A stretch of DNA of 64,000 nt from Macrostomum hystrix (lineage: Eukaryota; Platyhelminthes; Macrostomidae). A model generated the notes under the pieces. The model ran no database searches and was not told where the DNA came from. It saw only the letters and a program-made list of their open reading frames with translations. The position numbers and the translations under genes were made by a program. Location: assembly GCA_950097015.1 (NCBI GenBank), contig CATNEN010000029.1, positions 248,001-312,000 on the forward strand. Reading direction: 5' to 3'. Shown one piece after another: positions 57,216 to 64,000 of this stretch (positions are counted from its first letter, which is position 1; each line of letters begins with the position of its first letter).

Positions 57216-58904
57216 TGACGCACTTAGGTTGCTGCCACCCCTTTAGCTAGCAGACAGGCCGTTTTTGCCCTTTAACATGCTTTCCGATCTTCATAATTCG
57301 GATATAATTCGACCCAGTTTCCGCCTTGAGTATTATTTACAAAGCTTTACAAAAAGCACTACATTCCCCCCAGGCCTCAGCAAAATGGCGCAGAAAAACA
57401 AACACAAGAGAGACTTGATCCGACGGATTGCACCTTAACACAACAAAAAAATTACTTACAGTGTTCACAGATTTCACAGAGTTTTCACAAAAGTTTTCAC
57501 TTTTAATAGAGCATCCTCTTATTCAGCTAGTCAGTAAGATGATCATAGTCTAATCGTGACGCTATCGGCCTAAAATCAAACGCTTTATATAGACCTGCAA
57601 AAGTATTCTATAGCGCAAAGATCACAGGGATGATTTTTAGGGACATTTTTGGCCTGAGCTTGCTGTGTGCTAGGGTAAAGTGGGGTGTAGAGGCGGCTGT
57701 AATTGATGAGCCTGCACCCCGGCCATTGCGCCGCCCACCCCCACTCCCTGGGGGTGAGGGAAAGGAAACATCAAAGGAGGCGTGCCGACTGTTCTTAGTA
57801 TTTATTAAGTCGGGATGTGAGAAGGTAGAGAAGGAGGAGAAAGGAACTTTTATATAGGCATACAATCATGTGTGTTAATTTAGCTCACTTTAGCTCGAAT
57901 AATTTCGTGTAGAGCGCAAAGGTCAACGGGTGCATTCATTGCAGCCTCACGTTATTTCAGTATAACTGTGTATTTACTTACTTTAAGCGTTAATATTTAT
58001 TACGCACAATCATTTTATTAATAATCTGTGATATACAAACATTTTCGTTTGTTTTGTGAGTAATACTCGCTCAACAGTTTTCATTTTCTTTTTTGAGAAA
58101 GCTTTACACCTGAGAACAAACTTTGCCAAGGAATTTCAGGAATTTACATGTGACTCATTATCGTGTCATGAGTGTGCACACACAGTGCCTTCAAATAATT
58201 GCTATGCTCAAGATTAGAGTCATTTGAAGAATCGCTGACACAAGTTAAGGTCTAAAATATAGTGTATACAGTTACAAATATATTTTAGTTACTTATTTGT
58301 TCACTCGTTAAAAAATACAAAATACCAAAAAGAAGTGAAGTGAACGCATATGTACATTGCCACACACTACATCTGTATTAAGCAGGTGATATCTCTTATC
58401 GATCAGGTGATGTCTGCTTAACAAGGCCAAAACAAAATCAGGGAAATGCTATTCTTTGAAACGACTGGCGGCATTTTTAATCCGCTTCATTGACCGGCTT
58501 CTGCGTCGAGGATAGAAGCTTAAACAAAGACTTTATCAGTGCAAACAGAACAAAGACTAGTTCGGATTGGTTTTAGAAATGCAAATTCTTTGTCGGACAA
58601 AATAGCCTCGTTTTGAAAATTTGCACCGAGATTGTCTTATCAAATATAGAGGGCAGGAAAAAGCCACAGTTGATTGTAAGAAATTAACTATAACAAAGCG
58701 TTATAACTCACTAAACAAGCGTTGAGCGCCTGACAATCAGATAAAACTGTCAATCACTGGGTACAGCTGTCACAAACCTCCAGTGCACATTGTCTAAAAA
58801 TAGTTGCTGGCCTCTATCTTATCTTTATTAAACTTAAGAGTTTATATTTACAGCAAATATACTAGATGTGTCCAATCCCAAAGTTCCAAAAAATATCTTC
58901 GTGG
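57216..58904. other. Spacer, no gene recognised
   Basis: AT-rich apart from a GC-rich patch near 57710-57760. Frames of 75-85 codons there show no known motif. Confidence 0.45.
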
Positions 58905-60365
58905 AACTCAGGTAGCGGCTGATTCATGGCTCAGGTAGCGGCTGAATGATGGCTCAGGTAGCGGCTGAAATGATGGCTCAGGTAGCGGCTGAATGATGGC
59001 TCAGGTAGCGGCTGATTCATGGCTCAGGTAGCGGCTGAATGATGGCTCAGGTAGCGGCTGAAATGATGGCTCAGGTAACAGCTGAATGATGGCTCAGGTA
59101 ACAGCTGAATGATGGCTCAGGTAGCGGCTGAAATGATGGCTCAGGTAGCGGCTGAACGATGGCTCAGGTAACGGCTGAATGATGGCTCAGGTAGCGACTG
59201 AATGATGGCTCAGGTAGCGGCTGATTCATGGCTCTGGTAGCGGCTGATTCATGGCTCTGGTAGCGGCTGAATGATGGCTCAGGTAACGGCTGAATGATGG
59301 CTCAGGTAACGGCTGAATGATGGCTCAGGTAGCGGCTGAATGATGGCTCAGGTAGCGGCTGAATGATGGCTCTGGTAGCGGCTGATTCATGGCTCAGGTA
59401 GCGGCTGATTCATGGCTCAGGTAGCGGCTGAATGATGGCTCAGGTAGCGGCTGAATGATGGCTCAGGTAGCGGCTGAATGATGGCTCAGGTAACAGCTGA
59501 ATGATGGCTCAGGTAGCGGCTGAATCATGGCTCAGGTAGCGGCTGAATGATGGCTCAGGTAGCGGCTGAATGATGGCTCAGGTAACAGCTGAATGATGGC
59601 TCAGGTAGCGGCTGAATCATGGCTCAGGTAGCGGCTGAATGATGGCTCAGGTAGCGGCTGAATGATGGCTCAGGTAGCGGCTGAATGATGGCTCAGGTAA
59701 CAGCTGAATGATGGCTCAGGTAACAGCTGAATGATGGCTCAGGTAGCGGCTGAATCATGGCTCAGGTAGCGGCTGAATGATGGCTCAGGTAGCGGCTGAA
59801 TGATGGCTCAGGTAGCGGCTGAATCATGGCTCAGGTAGCGGCTGAATGATGGCTCAGGTAGCTGCTGAATGATGGCTCAGGTAGCGGCTGAATGATGGCT
59901 CAGGTAGCGGCTGAATGATGGCTCAGGTAGCGGCTGAATGATGGCTCAGGTAGCGGCTGAATGATGGCTCAGTTAGCGGCTGAATGATGGCTCAGGTAGC
60001 TGCTGAATGATGGCTCAGGTAGCGGCTGAATCATGGCTCAGGTAGCGGCTGAATGATGGCTCAGGTAGCGGCTGAATGATGGCTCAGTAGCGGCTGAATG
60101 ATGGCTCAGTAGCGGCTGAATGATGGCTCAGGTAGCGGCTGAATGATGACTCAGGTAGCGGCTGAAATGATGGCTCAGGTAGCGGCTGAATGTCGGCTCA
60201 GGTAGCGGCTGAATGATGGCTCAGGTAGCGGCTGAATGATGGCTCAGGTAGCGGCTGAAATGATGGCTCAGGTAGCGGCTGAATGATGGCTCAGGTAACG
60301 GCTGAATGATGGCTCAGGTAGCGGCTGAAATGATGGCTCAGGTAGCGGCTGAATGTCGGCTCAGG
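58905..60365. repeat. Minisatellite, 23-bp unit
   Basis: About 64 copies of GGCTCAGGTAGCGGCTGAAT plus GAT, with TAACAG, TAACGG, ATTCAT and AATCAT variants and occasional 22- or 24-bp units. Every standard unit contains CAGGTA. Confidence 0.95.
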
Positions 60366-61235
60366 TATTGACCATTTTTCGCTCTCAAGCCTGTCATTTT
60401 TTATGATGCACTTCAGGTTCTCATAAAAATGTTGTTTGTAATTCAGGAAATTTAAAGGAAAGTCGTTTTGAAGCCGTTAGACAAAAATCAACAAAAAATC
60501 TTTAAATTGCTACTTCCAGCAGCAAGTTTCGCAAACAGTACGTTCTTTGTCGTCTGAAATTTAGACAAATTTGAAGCAAATTCTAGAATAATCTATATAA
60601 AGTCTGTGGGCACCTTCAGGATCCACTAAGATGCAGTCTGTTTAAATTTTCAGCAACCCACTCCTAAAAAGTCTGTGGACACATTAACCTTTAACTGACT
60701 TGTGAGTATAAGCTAGTAAAATAGTTTTTTAAATAACTAAACTGAAAAAGAGCATTCACTAGCAAGTGGCTGCGATTTTCGTGGCACTATCCATCTAAAA
60801 GAAGGCTTAATCGGATTGCGGTATCACCTGCTGATTGAAGCTCCTTATTTCGCTGACAAAACTACTCGAAGTAGAACTGGAGAAAATTGAGCTTCGGCAG
60901 CTCTGTTGAACGAACCCGGATCCAATAACAAAGACGAGAGTTGCCTTTTGATCTTGCAATGTAGAGAGTTGTAAAATGTGCTTTTTGCTTAACGCGCTAC
61001 TTAAAGTAATGCCATAAGGAACTCTTAGCTACAACATTTAATCTATTTTTAGGAATGAGTCATACGCTATTTTTAGAAACAAGTCATGTGACATGGAACC
61101 GGAGAACCGGTTCTTGACAGCTGTGTTTGCACAGTATTCCAAATATGGTAAAAACTCACAATCATGACTCACTAAACAAATATGTGTGACCTAAGTAAAC
61201 ACCCGGTAGTAGAACCGGTTTTTCCCCAAAATTTT
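60366..61235. other. Spacer, no gene seen
   Basis: AT-rich unique sequence. Palindromic-looking GGAACCGGAGAACCGGTTC at about 61096-61114 precedes the TATA candidate. Confidence 0.45.
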
Positions 61236-61236
61236 A

Positions 61237-61248
61237 CTATAAATACAA
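61237..61248 (+). promoter_or_regulatory. Candidate TATA-type core promoter
   Basis: TACTATAAATACAAG is followed about 30 bp later by TTCAGACTC, a fair initiator, and then by a leader ending at a strong donor (AAGTG|GTAAGC, near 61345). A second purine-rich exon-like block ends at GCA|GTAAGT near 61832. I found no conserved coding sequence, so the product is unknown; an LTR origin is possible but no second LTR was seen. Confidence 0.35.
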
Positions 61249-61639
61249 GCGAAAATCCGAGCTAAAAATTCAGACTCGGAGCGGTCCACCGGACTTCAAA
61301 ACACCTTACGAAGAAGAGGACTCATCTCTGAGGGAAAGACAAGTGGTAAGCGCTTTATTAGACAGAGTTATTTATTGCTAGCAATAGTTGTTGAATTGAA
61401 CTAAGTTTACGAGAGCCACATATCGTCGATACATTTGAGAAAGGCCTCCTTGTTTCCTAGGATACATTCCTAGAGGATTATTGATTTGATTTGAGTTATC
61501 CGTTATCTTTCGGAGGTAACGAAGAAGACGCCCTTCAGGAGGACCTATTAGAGATATACAAGAGAGATTTCAATTGTTCACTAGGGCGCACGTTTCTATT
61601 GTGAATTCCGAGCTCGAGGAAACCGAAAAGTAATCTGAT

Positions 61640-61832
61640 TCGCTCTCGTCATTTATTGGCCAAGAGACAAACTCAAGCAGCTACCAGGAAGACAAAGAAG
61701 ACAAGACTACAAAGACTCAAGAAGCAACAGAACCGATACTTCACGGTCGACCAGCACAAGAAGAAGAACCGCCGGCTATCGAAAACCAAAGACTACAAAC
61801 AACTTACTATCAAGGAAGAAGAAGAAACTGCA
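61640..61832 (+). other. Purine-rich exon-like block with strong donor
   Basis: A Lys/Gln/Glu-rich stretch of about 190 bp, open in two frames, ends at a consensus donor (CTGCA|GTAAGTG). With the upstream TATA candidate it may be an exon of an unrecognised gene. Low complexity prevents any functional call. Confidence 0.25.
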
Positions 61833-61847
61833 GTAAGTGTCACGTGA

Positions 61848-62550
61848 CTGTTATAAATTCCTAGGCAATTGTTCCCCATTGTCTAGAAGTGGGAGTTTCG
61901 TGTGTCTGATCAACACGCAAAACTCTTCAGCAATGCTTTGGCAAAAAACTGTCTTTTGAACAAAGCGCGTGACATGATTTGACCTTGAAGTCAGTCACCA
62001 GACCTGAGTAAACATTTCCTTGAGAACAGTCGAAAATATGAGCCCGGATGAGTTCGACTGAGCAAATGTGAAAACTCTGAACTCAGTAGCTCAGCACGCA
62101 ACACATGCCATTTTTATCCTCTTTAAAGGTTTGCAAGAAGACACACCTTAGAGGTTCGGTGGTTTGTGCAACTCACACCAACCAGGGCCAACCTGGCTGC
62201 AAATTTTATATTATATTATGGATAGTTGTCTGTGAGTATTTTTCTGTTCGTAATGTTCGCCGTGCGCCTGGATAATGTGAATCTGAAATTAGTCCACAAA
62301 ATTACTCTAAAGCTGAAATAAAAAAATAAGGGACATTGCTGAAACTCAATTTGCTTTCTAGGCTGCTCAGTGGACACAACCAGTATACATACTCGTAGAT
62401 GAGCATGCTCACAGGAGAGCTATATTATCAGCGCATCTGTAACATTCCTACATTAGAGTACATAAGACTACAAGCAATACGACTGCATTTCAATCATCAG
62501 TTTATGAATAGAAAAAACTCTGTGCACTTTACACATACTCAACGTGCTCA
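61848..62550. other. Spacer and 3' flank of the right-hand GPCR
   Basis: AT-rich sequence with no credible gene; it should contain the receptor's 3' UTR. Confidence 0.45.
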
Positions 62551-64000
62551 TCATAGTACCGGGGGTACCTCAGCCACTGGTTTCTGCCTCGACTGTCCAG
62601 ACCTAGTGCCGCCTCCGGTGGCCCGCAGCCTCAGTGGCAGCTGGCTTCGGCGACGCAGCCGGAGCCGGAGGAGACGCCTGCAGACGGTCTGGCGGAATGA
62701 GCGCAGCGCGAAGCAGTAGAGCACAAAGTTCAGACTGAAGCCCAGGCACTGCATGCAGTTGGTGACGGCCTCCACAGATTTGTAGTCGGCGTTGGACTCC
62801 AGACTCTCAGCCTGTTCTCCAGATTGGCCGGCGCGAAGTAGCGAGTAGAGCTTCAAGGTCTCGCTGGGCGCCACCAGGACTAAGAAGGTGATAACTATGC
62901 ACACCAGCGTGATGGTTATAGTCACTCCAGGGTGACTGTCCGCTACGAAAGGGTGAGTACAGGTGAGTAAGTCAGGCATATTATTTGCAGAAGGACTATG
63001 GGCACTGAAATTTAGTGGCATTAGACCCACAGCCAGAGATAGGCAATTCTGCATTCCGCTGACTCCTCAGCGAATATGACGTGCGCAGTCATATCCTCTC
63101 TTCCCAAACCCACTCTCCAGCCCCACCGCCAAACGCATGGCGGCTGTCACCGAGCTGCAGAATTTCCGCTTTGCGGTTTTGCAGTCAATTTATCGATCGG
63201 CTGTCTATTAGGGAAACCCTTCTTGCAACTCGGCGGCCCCTGCGAAAATGAGTTGACAAAAATTCAACTCGCGAAGCAGAAATGCAATGCTCCGCACCGA
63301 TCGCAGGTGTCGAGCGCAGTTCTGTGGCCGCCTAAGCTTTAACAGGCGTGCCAAGCGAGTAAACCTCGCTGTACAAGTCTGCATCTCAGATTTATTTTTG
63401 ACGGGACTGGAAAGTGAACGTAAACCCCGTTTTAAGACACCCATTGAATGCGAAAGACAGCTTGTTAGCTTGTGATAAGTCCGACGATGAATGAGGCAAG
63501 GCCTCATTAACCCCCAATTAATGAAAGGGAGTATACAGTCTGGCGATAAAGAAGAAATCTGGTTTCTCAGGCGATCAGAATTGCCCCCACAATGGTTTTG
63601 GATCGACAAGTCACCAAGCGCCCGGTTCCTCATCCTTGCCTGCGGGGCTAGTCGAACTGCTGCCGCGGAATCGGTTGCTTCCGCCGCCGCCGCCCCTGTT
63701 GTTGGTGAGCCGGCGCCGATTTGCAATGGCTCGGCGAACGCTGAGCAGCAGGCGGGCGTTGCAGTACACCAGCACAATTAGCGGCAACACGTTCCCGGCT
63801 AGGGCCCACATCACCCGATAGGCTGTGTCCACCTTTGGGCTGACAATTGCCACGGCCTCGGTGGCGTAGAGCAGCTGCCATTCGGTCCCGGAGTCGCCCA
63901 GGCGGGCTAGGCAGCGTCGAGAGTGCGACGCCCTCAGCATCGGCAAGTTGAACACCGCGGCGAAGACAAAGGCGCCTGTGATGGCCATCCGGCCGCGCCG
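62551..64000 (-). CDS. Peptide-type rhodopsin-like GPCR, 3' part, cut by window edge
   Basis: Two exons are visible: 63640 to beyond 64000, and 62551-62942. The first encodes TM4 (MAITGAFVFAAVFNLP), ECL2 with a Cys, TM5 (WALAGNVLPLIVLVYCNARL) and the start of ICL3. The second encodes TM6 (VTITITLVCIVITFLVLVAP), TM7 (LGFSLNFVLYCFALRSFRQ, with NFVLY for NPxxY) and an Arg-rich tail ending PVAEVPPVL. The NFVxY TM7 and CNARL in TM5 resemble FMRFamide-type neuropeptide receptors. The only phase-consistent splice I see is a GC-AG intron (CCGCAG|GCAAGG to TTTCGTAG). TM1-3 lie outside the window. Ligand unknown. Confidence 0.85.

Noticed and set aside
1-60365. CRISPR-like repeat arrays
   Set aside because: The repeats are contiguous units without unique spacers, and the DNA is clearly animal nuclear.
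61090-61850. LTR retrotransposon
   Set aside because: A TATA box and leader are present, but no second LTR, primer-binding site or reverse transcriptase frame was found.

Overview
The window is animal nuclear DNA. Its genes have GT-AG introns with clean phases, and their products are a tetraspanin pair, SLC23 transporters, a nuclear receptor and two rhodopsin-like GPCRs. Moderate overall GC, very GC-rich third codon positions, tRNA-derived SINEs and heavy minisatellite load suggest a spiralian, most likely a free-living macrostomid flatworm. The organism is an inference.

Layout: (1) 1-16 kb holds an intronless orphan GPCR (3353-4819, +) among large minisatellites with units of 32, 29x3, 20, 24, 22, 21 and 21 bp. 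(2) 16.4-29.5 kb holds two tandem minus-strand SLC23 (nucleobase/ascorbate transporter) genes, each rebuilt as eight phase-consistent exons giving 595 and 603 aa. (3) 30-38 kb holds a minisatellite with an orphan coding-like exon at its edge, then a six-exon tetraspanin gene (304 aa, minus). (4) 38-43 kb holds a 21-bp array, a diverged foldback element and a GATA array. (5) 43.1-45.5 kb holds a second six-exon tetraspanin gene (314 aa, minus) with the same intron phases. (6) 50.7-53.9 kb holds a minus-strand nuclear receptor of the HR96/DAF-12 (NR1J) type, with its 5' end not found. (7) 54-62 kb has no recognisable gene but carries a telomere-like satellite, a 23-bp array and a TATA-type promoter candidate. 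(8) 62.5-64 kb holds the 3' half of a peptide-type GPCR (minus) that runs off the right edge.

About 21 kb, one third of the window, is tandem repeat in some 25 arrays, and nearly every array has its own unit. They sit in introns, 3' ends and intergenic DNA and often abut exons. The very long open frames across them exist only because the units lack stops.

The strongest observation is in the SLC23 pair. The five long exons (239 bp and up) are about 97-99% identical between copies, while the three short exons (124 bp and down) and all introns are strongly diverged. Identity stops at the splice sites. This looks like gene conversion confined to exon-sized homology islands with a minimum length. 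Other notable items are a 320-bp array with 16 perfect AP-1 motifs, a nuclear receptor intron that is essentially one SINE, a foldback element, and an exact 90-bp duplication 5.8 kb apart. No bacterial-type system, CRISPR array or rRNA was seen.
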